Positions 36,362-47,506 are shown, numbered from the stretch's first letter. The stretch: 64,000 nt of DNA from Chloroflexota bacterium (GCA_021414245.1 JAIOOU010000003.1:62001-126000); one strand, 5' to 3'. Notes: generated by a model not told the origin, from the sequence alone. Numbers and translations: made by a program.

Positions 36362-37336
36362 ATGTTCGATAGTATTCTCGTCCCGTTGGACGGCTCTCAA
36401 TTATCCGAGTGTGTTCTGCCGCATATGGTTGCCATTGCAAAGCCATTTAATGCGGAGGTTACTCTGTTGCGGGTGCTTGAAAAAACCCAAGCCGGCGCAT
36501 CCGCTCAATTGTTCGACCTGGTTAATTGGCAGATCAATAGAACAAGGTCCATGCTTTATTTGGAAAAGACCAAAAGCTCCCTTCAGGAAATAAGCCCGCA
36601 TACACAAACGGCAGTCATAGAGGGTCTGGTTGCCGAAAGTATTACAGAGTATGCACAGACCCATGGAATGAAACTTATCGTTTTGAGCAGTCATGGCAGG
36701 AACGGGCTGACCCAGTGGGGTATTAGCAGCATCACGCAAAAAATCATTCTTGGCATAAAAACATCCGTGCTAATCGTGAGGGCCCACCAGCATGAATTCC
36801 ATGCTGGTGAACCTGGCGGCGTGCTGGCTTACCGGCGTATCCTGCTTCCCCTGGATGGCTCGCAGCGGGCGGAAAATGTTTTGCCGATCATCACAAAACT
36901 TGCACAGTTCCATAATTCCCGGATTCACATTGTCCAGGTGATACAGACTCCCGAAATGGCGCGTCAAATGCCGCCGACACTTGAAGATATGGATTTGTCC
37001 AGCCGCGTGGTGATGCGAAACCAGGAAGAGGCCGGGCGTTACCTTGAACAGGTGAAATCCCGTTCGTTTTTGGAAGGTGTTGCAGTTCAAACCCATCTGA
37101 TCAAAAGTGATAATGCGGCAGTGTCACTGCACAAACTTGTGGAGCAGGAACAGATCGATATGGTCGGGCTAAGTGCACACGGGTATTCCGGGAATCACTT
37201 GTGGCCGTATGGCGGCATGGTAAATAACTTTATTCTGTATGGAAAGGTCCCGCTTTTGATCGTGCAGGATCTGCCCGTCAGGCAGGAATCACCGCCTGTC
37301 CCTGAAATGCTGACCGATGAACGGATAGAGCGTTAA
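36362..37336 (+). CDS. Tandem universal stress protein (UspA)
   Basis: 324 residues with two UspA domains: residues 1-140 (MFDSILVPLDGSQLSECVLPH ... LIVLSSHGRNGLTQWG ... SVLIVRA) and 155-305 (RILLPLDGSQRAENVLP ... VGLSAHGYSGNHLWPYG ... PLLIVQD). Both start with the typical LVPLDGS strand-loop. UspA proteins bind ATP or other ligands and act under stress; no enzymatic activity is certain. It lies 3 bp before the glucan synthase gene, a very tight coupling that suggests the two are made together under stress. Confidence 0.93.
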   Translation: MFDSILVPLDGSQLSECVLPHMVAIAKPFNAEVTLLRVLEKTQAGASAQLFDLVNWQINRTRSMLYLEKTKSSLQEISPHTQTAVIEGLVAESITEYAQTHGMKLIVLSSHGRNGLTQWGISSITQKIILGIKTSVLIVRAHQHEFHAGEPGGVLAYRRILLPLDGSQRAENVLPIITKLAQFHNSRIHIVQVIQTPEMARQMPPTLEDMDLSSRVVMRNQEEAGRYLEQVKSRSFLEGVAVQTHLIKSDNAAVSLHKLVEQEQIDMVGLSAHGYSGNHLWPYGGMVNNFILYGKVPLLIVQDLPVRQESPPVPEMLTDERIER

Positions 37337-37339
37337 CTC

Positions 37340-40300
37340 ATGCAAATTGTTCCGCAGGTCGTTTCGGCTGAACCAGCCAATCCGGAGATGGATTTAAGAT
37401 TGAGGGAATTTGCACATCAACTGGCAGGCTCACATTTTACTGAAATAGCCGATCCTCCAAAAAGGACCCTGTTGGATTTCCTGCCGGGCTTTGACCTGTC
37501 CCTGCGCAATGCCAATGCGGTTTTTAAGGCCGTTCCATCGATGGATCTGCCGGTTTCCCGGGCTGCCGAATGGATGCTGGATAATTTTTACATTATCAAG
37601 CAAACGTTTCGTCAGATCGGGGAGGATCTTCCCGGTGGATTCTTTGAGCAGTTGCCCAGATTGGCCGGAACATCGTTACAGGGAAGCCCTCGCATATTTG
37701 CACTGGCCTGGGAATGGATAGGTTACTGCCAGGGCCAGATCGATCTGACCCTGTTTGAATCTTTCGTGCAGGATTACCAGGAGGTTCAGCCCCTCACCAT
37801 TGGGGAACTCTGGGCTTTGCCTGTCATGCTTCGGATTGGAATATTGGAGCGCCTGGTCTATGCCGCTGCAGAGCTCACTAGGACGGTTCCACCAAACGGA
37901 TTGAGTGAGATCCCGGCCCGGTTCGCCTCCGCTTCCTCACTGACCAGTGATTCGATTGTCGCCAACTGTTTTCTCAGTTTGCGTTTCCTCTTCTCCACAG
38001 ATTGGAAGGATTTCTTTGAAAAAACCAGTCTGGTGGAACAGATATTGCGCCAGGATCCAGCCGGGATTTATTCAGACATGGATTTTCAGACTCGCAACAA
38101 TTATCGCAGTGTGATCGAGGAAGTCGCACGCCATTCAAAATTCAGTGAAGAACAAGTGGCTCTTGAGGCTCTGAAATTATCCCGCAAGGCGGATCAAAAA
38201 CCGCGGAAACGCATCAGGCATATTGGTTATTACCTGTTGGATTTAGGCAGGGCAGATCTTGAAAAAAAAGCCGGTTATCAGCCGGGATTTATGGTCCGCG
38301 TACGCCGGGCACTTCTTGCATTTCCGACTCAAGTATATCTGGGCAGCATATTATCCCTCTCGTTGATTTTTGTTTCGGCCATCTTCGGTTATGCGGCTCT
38401 TTCAGGCGGCTCAATATCCCAGCTCATGATTGTGTCAGTGCTAGGATTTGGGCTCGCTTTGGAGGCAGCCATTGCTCTCGTTCACTGGAATGTGACCCAT
38501 GGTATCAAACCGCAAAGTTTGCCGCGCCTGGATTTTTCGAAAGGCATTCCTTCGGGCAACCGTACCATGGTGGTTGTTCCAACCCTGCTTGAAAGCCCGG
38601 CTGAGCTGAATCATCTTCTGCAGGAATTGGAGCTTTATTATCTATCCAATCCCGATCCGCAATTGACCTATGCCTTGCTGACCGATTTTGGCGATGCGCC
38701 GGAACGGCAGATGCCGCAAGATGAAGAACTCTTGTCCCTTGCCATCTCCGGGATTGAAAATCTAAATAAGAAATACAAACAGGCGATGCCATTTTATTTG
38801 TTTCACCGCAGGCGCCAGTGGAATCCATCAGAAGGGGTCTGGATGGGATGGGAGCGCAAGCGCGGCAAGCTTGCGGATTTCAATCGGCTGCTGCTTAACC
38901 TGGGCGAGACCCCATATACGAGTCAGGTGGGGGAGGCGGGCGTCCTCTCCTCCGTTAAATACGTGATCACACTCGATGCAGACACCTCCCTGCCTCAGGG
39001 CAGTGCCAATCGTTTGATTGCCACTCTGGCGCACCCGCTTAATCACGCCGAGTTTTCCGCAGATGGCCGTTCGGTTGTTGCCGGCTATACCGTGCTCCAG
39101 CCGCGTGTCGCGATCAAACCGACCAGCGCAAACCGCTCCATCTTCTCGCAGATATTTGCGGGTAATAGCGGGTTTGATCTATACTCCTTTGCCGTTTCCG
39201 ATGTGTACCAGGATCTGTTTGGGGAGGGCAGTTATGTTGGCAAAGGAATTTATGATGTTGCAGCCTTTGAACGCAGCCTCTCAGGACAGGTCCGCCAGAA
39301 TACTCTCTTGAGCCATGACCTGTTTGAAGGAATTTATGGGCGCGCAGCCCTTGTCACTGATATTGTTTTATATGAAGAATATCCCTGGCGTTATCCGGTT
39401 TATGCACGGCGGTTACGTCGTTGGATTCGGGGGGATTGGCAATTATTGCCCTGGCTGTTCCCCATTGTCCGGGTTGAAAGCGGAACCGCCCTGAATCGGT
39501 TATCCATCATTAACAGATGGAAGGTCTTTGATAACTTAAGGCGGAGTCTGGTGCCGCCAACCTTATTGACCCTCATGGCAGCAGGCTGGTTGGTTTTACC
39601 CGGCTCACCATTGATCTGGACTTTATTGGTACTTCTGCCTTCCGGATTGCCAATTATGGCGCAAACAATACGCCAGGTGAGGGAAAACAGCAGACGTCTA
39701 TCCTTCATGCAAATTCTCAAGTCTTCCCAGCTTCCATTGTTCCGCTGGGGACTTTCCATCATTTTTCTTCCTTATGAAGCGTTGCTGATGCTTGGCGCCA
39801 TTGGGACAACCCTTGGTCGCATTTTGATTGCACGCAGGAATCTCCTGCAATGGACCACGGCTGCCAATACCGCGCGTTCGTTTGGATTAAATGCACATTA
39901 TGAAACCTGGGGGGAAATGTCCGGGTCCTTGGTATTGACGGCACTCCTGGGGTTGGCAATTGTGCTTTTCCATTCAGCCACTCTTTGGGTTGCCTTTCCG
40001 CTTCTATTTTTTTGGATGATCGCTCCACAAATCGCCTATTGGATCAGCAGGCCCGCGAAGCATGTCACGCCGCCGCTTTCGGAAATGCAACGAAGGAAGA
40101 TAAACCGTTTGGCAAGGCGAACCTGGGCGTTTTTTGAGCAATTTGCCGGCCCCGATGACCATTGGCTGCCCCCCGATCATTTCCAGGAGACGCCGCGCGG
40201 GAATGTGGCTCATTACACCACTCCCACGAATATAGGTCTGTTTTTGGTATCCACATTGTCGGCCTATGAAATGGGTTATATAGGCTTGTTTGAACTGGCG

Positions 40301-43300
40301 GTCCGTTTGCGCTCGACCTTTGAAAGCATAAGCAAGTTGGAGCATTACCGCGGACACCTGTTGAATTGGTATGACTCGCAAACCCTGACAGCCCTGCCCC
40401 CGCGTTATATTTCAACAGTGGATAGCGGTAATCTGGCGGCGAGCCTGATCACCCTGCGGCAGGGCTGCCTTGAACTGCTTAAGACCGGACCTCTGCTCGG
40501 AGAGGAGCAATGGCAGGGTTTGCTGGTCATCCTGGATATTTTGCAGGAGGCTCTGCAATCCATCGAGAAAAACGATCCCTTTGTCTATACTGAATCATTT
40601 GCGGTTGAATTAACCAATATTTATGAACGGATTCATTTTGCTCAAAACAAACCTGAGGTGTGGATTGAGACTCTCGCATGGCTCTCAGGGGAAGGTTGGA
40701 AAAACGTTTCGCATCGTTTGCTGGAACTGCTTGAGAGTCATGCGAACCTCCGTTCAGAATCCCTGACCGAGTTACAGACCTATCTTGATCTGCTGCATCA
40801 TCATTTGCAGGATATGCAGCGCAATCTGGATTTGTTCGCTCCCTGGCTCAGCCGTCTGGAAGAGGTGCCTTCCGATTTTATTCAATCCAAGGGCTGGCAG
40901 GAATTTCGCGACGGTCTGCCCGCCGCCATCCCAACTTTGGGAGAGGCAGTAGCCACCTATCGATGCATCCAAAATGAATTGCAGTTTTTCAGCGCGCAGC
41001 TTAAGGATGCATCCGGCCGGGAATGGTGCCGGAAATTGATGGACGATTTATCCTCCGCACACATGACGGTCCGGCCTCTGCAGATCGCATTTCAGGGCCT
41101 GGCTGATCTGGCAAACTCCGCGGTTACCGAGATGGATTTCCGTTTTCTATTTAATGAGCGTCGTCAGGTATTTCACATTGGGTATAACGCCAGTACCGAA
41201 AAACTCGATCCAAGTTTTTATGATCTACTCGCATCGGAGGCGCGTATAGCCAGTCTGGTGGCGATCGCGAAGGGCGATGTTCCGCAAAGTCACTGGCAGC
41301 ATCTTGGCCGGCCGGTGACCCTGGTGAACGGCAAACAGGTATTGCTTTCATGGAGTGGCACCATGTTCGAATACTTAATGCCGACCCTGTTCACCAAAAA
41401 CTATGACGGAACTTTTCTTTCTGATAGTTGCTATGCCGCACTCGAAGCGCAGCTGGATTATGGAGATGCGAAGGAGGTGCCTTGGGGAATCTCGGAATCA
41501 GGTTACTTTGCCTTCGATATGAATTTGAACTACCAATATCAGGCTTTTGGCGTTCCGGATTTGGGATATAAACGCACCCTTCCCGAGGATCTGGTGATCG
41601 CCCCCTATGCTTCACTTCTGGGGCTTTCCTTGCAGCCGCGGCAGGTTCTCGATAACATGGATCATCTGGAACGGCTAAAAATGATCGGGCGTTTTGGATT
41701 TTATGAGGCAATCGACTATACCAAAACACGCCTGTTGGAAGGTCAGACGCATGTTATTGTGAAATCCTATATGGCGCATCATCAGGGCATGATCCTGATG
41801 GCGGCCTGTAATTACCTGTCGGGCGATGTGATGGTACGGCGTTTTCATGCCGATGAACGCATTCAAAGTGTTGAGTTGCTGCTACAGGAAAAGGTCCCGC
41901 AAAACCCGCCTCTTGAATATCCGCATCTTGATGAACCGGCGGAGATGCCTGAGGCAGTGCGAGCGGTCAGCATCGAGCCGTGGCAGGTACCCGTGGATAG
42001 CCCCATTCCGCAGGCGCATGTTCTTTCCTTTGGAGACGCCAGCCTGTTGATCACCAACGCCGGAGGCGGCTTCAGTCAATGGCGAGACGTGGCCCTTACG
42101 CGCTGGCATGCCGATGCGACGCTTGATCAGTGGGGGACATGGATTTATGTGCAGGATTGCGGCAGCGGCGCCCTCTGGTCTGCGACCTGCCAGCCGATTG
42201 GATGCCTGCCGGAAAAACAGGATGTCAAATTTTATCCGCACAAAGTTGAATTCCAGCGTTCAGATCATGGGATTTCCCTGCGCACAGGAATTACCATAAG
42301 CACAGATGGCGTTGAAATTCGACGGGTCAACATCCTTAATGAGAGCGATCGTCCGCGGCGGTTGAAGCTGACCAGTTATGGGGAAGTTGTGCTGGCTGCC
42401 CAGGCGGCGGACCGGCGCCATCCTGCATTCAACAAACTTTTTATAGAAAGCGAGTATCTCCCGAGGGAAAATGCGCTCCTGTTCCAACGCCGTTCCCGTT
42501 CTGCAGATGAAAAACCGGTGGTGATGATCCATGCGCTGATCATTGAGGCCGGCCGAAAGGTGACAGGCGAATATGAAACGGACCGGGCTTCTTTTTTGGG
42601 GAGGTCGCAGACCATGCATTCACCGCAGGCCCTGCAAAATCCAAACGTTCACCCTGCCCATGCGCTCGTCGCCAACCATGGCAGTACGCTCGACCCGATC
42701 CTGTCCCTGGGGCAGGAGGTCAACCTCAAGCCGCACGCAAAAACCAGGGTCACTTTTTTGACGCTGGCGGCATCCACGCGCGCGGAGGCCTTGGAAAAGC
42801 TTTCCCGATACGAATCCGGCGAATCGATTCATCGCGCCTTTGATGATGCGCGTGCATCCGCCGAACGGGAACTTCTCAAGCTCGGAATGAACGCAGCTTC
42901 CATCGAAAACATTCAACGCCTGTACTCGGCACTCATTTACCCGGTGGGAACGTTGAGGGCCGAGCCGCATATTCTTGCGCAGAATGGGAGGGGGCAGCCT
43001 GATCTTTGGGCATTCGGCATTTCAGGAGATTTCCCCATTTTGCTCCTGCGTGTCAGGGATGGTGAATCGCCTCTTCTGCGGGAAGCGTTGCAGGCCTTTC
43101 TGTACTGGCGCGCCCGGAAGGTAAGCGTCAACCTGGTTGTTTTGAACGACCAGGATACCGGTTATGCACTCGACCTGCATTATGCGATCCAGCGTCAAAT
43201 CCGGAGCATGGGTGCCGATGTTTCTTTGAATCAGCGGGATGGCATCTTTGTGCTTCGAACCGATCAACTCCAGCAGGCCGATCGGGTTTTGTTTGAAACT

Positions 43301-45847
43301 GTGGCCGGAGTGATACTGGATGAACGGCGAGGCACCCTGGCTGAGCATGCCCTGCGTTTGACGGTTCAACCGACACGCCTGCCGCAATTCGCAGCTTCAC
43401 TTTCTTCACAACATGATCTGGAAGCCACATCTCAACTTCAAGCTCCGGATCACCTGGTCATGGATAACGGCCTGGGAGGATTCAGCAGCGACGGGAGGGA
43501 ATATGTCATTCACCTCCAGCCGGGACAGCATACGCCACGTCCCTGGATCAATGTGATATCCAATCCACAGTTGGGATTTCTGGTCTCCGAAGCTGGCTTA
43601 GGGAGCACTTGGTCCAAAAACAGCGGGGAAAATCGATTAACGCCCTGGCGGAATGACCCTGTCACGGATATGCCGGGTGAGGCAATCTACCTGCGGGATG
43701 AGGAAACCAGCGTGGTCTGGTCTCCTACGCCAATGCCGGCAGGGGAGGATCACATGCATATCATCCGCCACGGTGCAGGTTATTCAGTTTTTGAAAGTCA
43801 AAGCCACGGACTGAGCCAAAGACTGCGTTTGTTTGTTGCGCCCCAGGAGTCTGTTAAAGTTGCCCATCTGCGTTTGCAAAATCTTTGGGAACGGCCGCGC
43901 AGGATCACAGTGACTTATTATGCTGAATGGGTGCTCGGCACGACACGTGACACCCATCAGGCCCATATCATGCCTGAGTTTGTTCCGGATAGGAATGCCC
44001 TGCTTGCCACCAATTCATTCAATGGCGAGTTCGGCGGGAGGGTGGCATTTCTGGCTGGCAGTAAAAAGCCGCACAGCGTGACCACCGACCGGACCGAATT
44101 TTTGGGACGCATGGGAAGCATGCGTGCCCCGGCTGCCCTGGACAGGATTGGATTGGCAAGTGCTGTCAATGCAGGCCTCGATCCCTGTGCGGTCATGCAA
44201 TTGCATGTTGATCTGGCGCCCGGCGCAATTGAGGAGGTCTTTTTCCTGATCGGTCAGGGGGCGGATCGGGCTGAGAGTCTCGCTTTAATCGGACAGATTC
44301 AGACTGCGGAGCAGGTGGAAGCGGTCTGGCGGGCTGTCCAGTTGCAATGGGATGAAATCCTAGATGCCATCACTGTGGAAACGCCAGATCCCGGGATGGA
44401 TTTGATGCTCAACCGCTGGATGCTTTATCAAACTCTCTCCTGCCGTTTATGGGGCCGAACTGCGTTATACCAATCCAGCGGAGCTTTTGGTTTTCGTGAC
44501 CAACTCCAGGATGCCATGGCATTATTACATTCCCGTCCTGATATTGTTCGTGCACAAATAATAGAGTCGGCCAGACACCAATTCGAAGAGGGCGACGTGC
44601 TGCATTGGTGGAATCCGCCGGCCGGACGCGGGGTGCGCACCCGTTTTTCAGATGATTTATTATGGCTGCCCTTTGTGACCGCGGAGTATGTTGCCTCGAC
44701 AGGCGACTCATCCATTTTGGCAGAGAGCGTTCCATTTCTGAAAGGGGAAGCCCTTAAACCCGGTGAGATGGAACGATATGCGAAATTTGAAACAGGGGAC
44801 AACTCCTTTACCCTATATGAACATTGTCGAAGGGCCCTGGAAAAAGGGGTAACCCGGGGCAGCCATGGCCTTCCGTTGATGGGCGGCGGCGATTGGAACG
44901 ATGGTATGAACCGGGTGGGAATGAACGGACAGGGCGAGAGCGTCTGGCTGGGCTGGTTCCTGCTGAGTACACTACGGAACTTCACTCCCTTGGTATTGTT
45001 AATGGCTGGAGATCCGGCATCGTATCTTGTGCAGGCAGAGCAGCTCGAACAAGCTCTCGAGGCTCACGCATGGGATGGTGACTGGTATTTGCGGGCATTC
45101 TATGACGATGGCTCGCGGCTGGGGTCGCACCTCAATCATGAATGTCAAATTGATTCGATTGCTCAATCATGGGCGGTCCTGTCCGGCGCCGCAAACCCAA
45201 CCCGGGCTGCGCAAGCAATGGAATCTGTATATACGCGGTTGGTGAATCAAGCCGGGCAAATCATCCTGCTGTTTACACCGCCGTTCGATCGGTCACTTCG
45301 CGACCCTGGTTACATTAAAGGATATCCGCCGGGAGTCCGGGAAAACGGCGGGCAATATACGCATGCGGCCATTTGGTCCGCCTGGGCCTTTGCGAGATTG
45401 GGGCAGGGCGATCGCGCCTGGGAATTGTTCCGGATGTTAAATCCCATTAACCATGCCGATACACCCGCGAAAGTGGAACGATACAAGGTGGAGCCTTATG
45501 TGATTGCCGCTGATATTTACAGTGTAGCTCCACATATTGGCATGGGAGGATGGACCTGGTATACCGGTTCCGCGGGCTGGATGTATCGACTGGGTATGGA
45601 AGGCATCCTGGGAATCACAAGGATGGGCACATCGCTTCAGATTCAGCCTTGCATCCCAAGTCACTGGCCTGGCTTCAAGGTCGATTATCGTTTTGGTCAT
45701 ACCCATTACAGGATCGCTGTGGAGAATCCACGCCGCCTCAATCGAGGGATGCAACATATTTTCCTGGATGGGGAAATCCTGACGGGTCCGCTGCTTCAGC
45801 TGGTGGATGACGGTCAACCGCATGAGGTGCGGGTTATCCTGGAATAG
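37340..45847 (+). CDS. Cyclic beta-1,2-glucan synthase (GT84-GH94), NdvB/ChvB-like
   Basis: 2835 residues, the usual size for the family. The N-terminal region to about 320 is soluble, followed by membrane segments (about 328-390). A GT84 glycosyltransferase domain follows, with DADTSLPQG near residue 546 and RRLRRWIRGDWQ, then further membrane segments (about 735-900). The middle holds a glycoamylase-like domain (YISTVDSGNLAASL). The rest holds two GH94-type sandwich domains and a catalytic barrel with GGGDWNDGMNRVG (Asp2518, Asp2521). The family uses UDP-glucose to build beta-1,2-glucan, the GH94 part trimming chain length by phosphorolysis before cyclisation. Such glucans act in osmotic adaptation and host interaction in Proteobacteria; in a Chloroflexota cell their location is unclear. 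Confidence 0.92.
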   Translation: MQIVPQVVSAEPANPEMDLRLREFAHQLAGSHFTEIADPPKRTLLDFLPGFDLSLRNANAVFKAVPSMDLPVSRAAEWMLDNFYIIKQTFRQIGEDLPGGFFEQLPRLAGTSLQGSPRIFALAWEWIGYCQGQIDLTLFESFVQDYQEVQPLTIGELWALPVMLRIGILERLVYAAAELTRTVPPNGLSEIPARFASASSLTSDSIVANCFLSLRFLFSTDWKDFFEKTSLVEQILRQDPAGIYSDMDFQTRNNYRSVIEEVARHSKFSEEQVALEALKLSRKADQKPRKRIRHIGYYLLDLGRADLEKKAGYQPGFMVRVRRALLAFPTQVYLGSILSLSLIFVSAIFGYAALSGGSISQLMIVSVLGFGLALEAAIALVHWNVTHGIKPQSLPRLDFSKGIPSGNRTMVVVPTLLESPAELNHLLQELELYYLSNPDPQLTYALLTDFGDAPERQMPQDEELLSLAISGIENLNKKYKQAMPFYLFHRRRQWNPSEGVWMGWERKRGKLADFNRLLLNLGETPYTSQVGEAGVLSSVKYVITLDADTSLPQGSANRLIATLAHPLNHAEFSADGRSVVAGYTVLQPRVAIKPTSANRSIFSQIFAGNSGFDLYSFAVSDVYQDLFGEGSYVGKGIYDVAAFERSLSGQVRQNTLLSHDLFEGIYGRAALVTDIVLYEEYPWRYPVYARRLRRWIRGDWQLLPWLFPIVRVESGTALNRLSIINRWKVFDNLRRSLVPPTLLTLMAAGWLVLPGSPLIWTLLVLLPSGLPIMAQTIRQVRENSRRLSFMQILKSSQLPLFRWGLSIIFLPYEALLMLGAIGTTLGRILIARRNLLQWTTAANTARSFGLNAHYETWGEMSGSLVLTALLGLAIVLFHSATLWVAFPLLFFWMIAPQIAYWISRPAKHVTPPLSEMQRRKINRLARRTWAFFEQFAGPDDHWLPPDHFQETPRGNVAHYTTPTNIGLFLVSTLSAYEMGYIGLFELAVRLRSTFESISKLEHYRGHLLNWYDSQTLTALPPRYISTVDSGNLAASLITLRQGCLELLKTGPLLGEEQWQGLLVILDILQEALQSIEKNDPFVYTESFAVELTNIYERIHFAQNKPEVWIETLAWLSGEGWKNVSHRLLELLESHANLRSESLTELQTYLDLLHHHLQDMQRNLDLFAPWLSRLEEVPSDFIQSKGWQEFRDGLPAAIPTLGEAVATYRCIQNELQFFSAQLKDASGREWCRKLMDDLSSAHMTVRPLQIAFQGLADLANSAVTEMDFRFLFNERRQVFHIGYNASTEKLDPSFYDLLASEARIASLVAIAKGDVPQSHWQHLGRPVTLVNGKQVLLSWSGTMFEYLMPTLFTKNYDGTFLSDSCYAALEAQLDYGDAKEVPWGISESGYFAFDMNLNYQYQAFGVPDLGYKRTLPEDLVIAPYASLLGLSLQPRQVLDNMDHLERLKMIGRFGFYEAIDYTKTRLLEGQTHVIVKSYMAHHQGMILMAACNYLSGDVMVRRFHADERIQSVELLLQEKVPQNPPLEYPHLDEPAEMPEAVRAVSIEPWQVPVDSPIPQAHVLSFGDASLLITNAGGGFSQWRDVALTRWHADATLDQWGTWIYVQDCGSGALWSATCQPIGCLPEKQDVKFYPHKVEFQRSDHGISLRTGITISTDGVEIRRVNILNESDRPRRLKLTSYGEVVLAAQAADRRHPAFNKLFIESEYLPRENALLFQRRSRSADEKPVVMIHALIIEAGRKVTGEYETDRASFLGRSQTMHSPQALQNPNVHPAHALVANHGSTLDPILSLGQEVNLKPHAKTRVTFLTLAASTRAEALEKLSRYESGESIHRAFDDARASAERELLKLGMNAASIENIQRLYSALIYPVGTLRAEPHILAQNGRGQPDLWAFGISGDFPILLLRVRDGESPLLREALQAFLYWRARKVSVNLVVLNDQDTGYALDLHYAIQRQIRSMGADVSLNQRDGIFVLRTDQLQQADRVLFETVAGVILDERRGTLAEHALRLTVQPTRLPQFAASLSSQHDLEATSQLQAPDHLVMDNGLGGFSSDGREYVIHLQPGQHTPRPWINVISNPQLGFLVSEAGLGSTWSKNSGENRLTPWRNDPVTDMPGEAIYLRDEETSVVWSPTPMPAGEDHMHIIRHGAGYSVFESQSHGLSQRLRLFVAPQESVKVAHLRLQNLWERPRRITVTYYAEWVLGTTRDTHQAHIMPEFVPDRNALLATNSFNGEFGGRVAFLAGSKKPHSVTTDRTEFLGRMGSMRAPAALDRIGLASAVNAGLDPCAVMQLHVDLAPGAIEEVFFLIGQGADRAESLALIGQIQTAEQVEAVWRAVQLQWDEILDAITVETPDPGMDLMLNRWMLYQTLSCRLWGRTALYQSSGAFGFRDQLQDAMALLHSRPDIVRAQIIESARHQFEEGDVLHWWNPPAGRGVRTRFSDDLLWLPFVTAEYVASTGDSSILAESVPFLKGEALKPGEMERYAKFETGDNSFTLYEHCRRALEKGVTRGSHGLPLMGGGDWNDGMNRVGMNGQGESVWLGWFLLSTLRNFTPLVLLMAGDPASYLVQAEQLEQALEAHAWDGDWYLRAFYDDGSRLGSHLNHECQIDSIAQSWAVLSGAANPTRAAQAMESVYTRLVNQAGQIILLFTPPFDRSLRDPGYIKGYPPGVRENGGQYTHAAIWSAWAFARLGQGDRAWELFRMLNPINHADTPAKVERYKVEPYVIAADIYSVAPHIGMGGWTWYTGSAGWMYRLGMEGILGITRMGTSLQIQPCIPSHWPGFKVDYRFGHTHYRIAVENPRRLNRGMQHIFLDGEILTGPLLQLVDDGQPHEVRVILE

Positions 45848-45937
45848 GCATTGCGGGTATCATCTTGTTTCACCAGGTGAGGAGTTATCGTTGAGTGTCC
45901 TCCCCTGCACTTTTGGACTCAACAGAAGGAAGCATGT

Positions 45938-47506
45938 ATGGTCGGGAATCCTGATAAAAAAGTGGTTGAACCAGGTGAAACGCAGTATCGGGAGATTTTT
46001 AATGCTGCCGATGATGGGTTGGTCATTCTTGACCTGGAGACAAGCCTGGTGGTTGAGGCCAATTCCGCTGCTTACCGCATGCATGGATATACCGGTGACC
46101 AGTTCATCGGTATGGAGTTCATGACTTTCATTCACCCGGAAAGCCAGCATGTTTTCAATGAGTCGATTCGCATATTTCAATCGGATGGAGTCTTTGACCT
46201 CCGCGCTTTGCACATTCGCCGGGATGGGTCCAGTTTTTATGCGGAATGGCGCGGGACCGCCTTCGAATATCAAGGACAGCCCTGCCTGCTTGGGATCGTG
46301 CGGGATGTCAGCAACAGGATCCAGATCGAACAACGGCTTGGGAAGCGGGTGGAGATCCGCACGCATGAACAGGCCACACTTTTGGAGATCTCCCATACTC
46401 TGGCTTCCACATTGGAACTCCAGCCGGGGCTGATCCTGGATCAACTACGTAAGATCATTGAGTACGATTACGGCGGGCTTTTCGCCCTGGAGGAATCCAC
46501 GCTGGTGACCCTGGCAATACGCGGGGCACCCCATCTGGAGCATCTCGCGCCGATTCGCATTCCATTGAACACACCCGAGACTCTGGCGGCCCTGTTCAAC
46601 CAGCATCAACCCATCCGGATCGCCAATATATGGAGTGAAACCACCCAGGCACAATTTTTGCGTTTCCTTATCAATGATGACGCTTCTGTTTTATTGGTGG
46701 GAATGCAATCCTGGATGTGGGTCCCACTGGCGGTCAAAGGCCGCATCATCGGGGGGATCGGTGTGGCGCACAGGCAGCAGAATTACTTTACATCCCATCT
46801 TGCGGATCTGGCGCTTAGTGTGGCCAACCAGGCAGCCATCACCATGATCAATGCGGAATTATACGGACACGCACAGGAACTCGCGGTCCTGGAGGAGCGG
46901 CAGCGTCTGGCGCGCAACCTGCATGATGCGGTTAATCAATCGCTTTTTTCTGCCGGTCTGATCGCCGAGGTTTTGCCGCGCCTGTGGGCACGCGATTCAG
47001 AAGCCGCGCAGCAATCGCTTGAAGATTTGCGGCGCCTCACCCGCGGGGCGATGGCTGAAATGCGGGCTCTCCTGGCTGAATTGCGGCCCTCAACCCTGAC
47101 CGATTCGAGCCTCAGTGATTTACTGCGCCTGCTGGGAAACGCCTTCTCCGGGCGTACCAATATCCCGGTTAACGTGGATATTATGGGTGAATTCTTTCTT
47201 CCGGCGGAAGTACAGGTCGCTTTTTATCGGATATGTCAGGAAGGGCTCAATAACATCGCCAAGCATGCCAGGCCCAGCCGGGTTGAGATAGGCCTGAAAC
47301 AGATCGCAGATGAGATCGAAATGCGGATTTGTGACGATGGAGTGGGTTTTGATACCCAAAAAATAGTCTCGGGCCATTATGGCTTAAGTATGATGCGTGA
47401 ACGTGCCGAGGCTGCCGGCGCAGTTTTCGTGGCAGTCAGCCAGTCTGGTCAAGGTACCGAACTTTTGATCCGCTGGACAAAATCGCCAGCCAAGGAGTCC
47501 AAATGA
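45938..47506 (+). CDS. PAS-GAF sensor histidine kinase (NarX/DesK class)
   Basis: 522 residues without membrane segments. A PAS domain (about 12-130: IFNAADDGLVILDLETSLVVEANSAAYRMHG), a GAF domain (about 145-310), a HisKA_3 dimerisation helix with His329 (RLARNLHDAVNQSLFSAG) and an HATPase_c domain (VGFDTQK, GHYGLSMMRERAE). It should phosphorylate the response regulator encoded next, whose ATG overlaps its stop (ATGA). The signal is not evident. The gene begins 91 bp after the glucan synthase. Confidence 0.93.
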   Translation: MVGNPDKKVVEPGETQYREIFNAADDGLVILDLETSLVVEANSAAYRMHGYTGDQFIGMEFMTFIHPESQHVFNESIRIFQSDGVFDLRALHIRRDGSSFYAEWRGTAFEYQGQPCLLGIVRDVSNRIQIEQRLGKRVEIRTHEQATLLEISHTLASTLELQPGLILDQLRKIIEYDYGGLFALEESTLVTLAIRGAPHLEHLAPIRIPLNTPETLAALFNQHQPIRIANIWSETTQAQFLRFLINDDASVLLVGMQSWMWVPLAVKGRIIGGIGVAHRQQNYFTSHLADLALSVANQAAITMINAELYGHAQELAVLEERQRLARNLHDAVNQSLFSAGLIAEVLPRLWARDSEAAQQSLEDLRRLTRGAMAEMRALLAELRPSTLTDSSLSDLLRLLGNAFSGRTNIPVNVDIMGEFFLPAEVQVAFYRICQEGLNNIAKHARPSRVEIGLKQIADEIEMRICDDGVGFDTQKIVSGHYGLSMMRERAEAAGAVFVAVSQSGQGTELLIRWTKSPAKESK

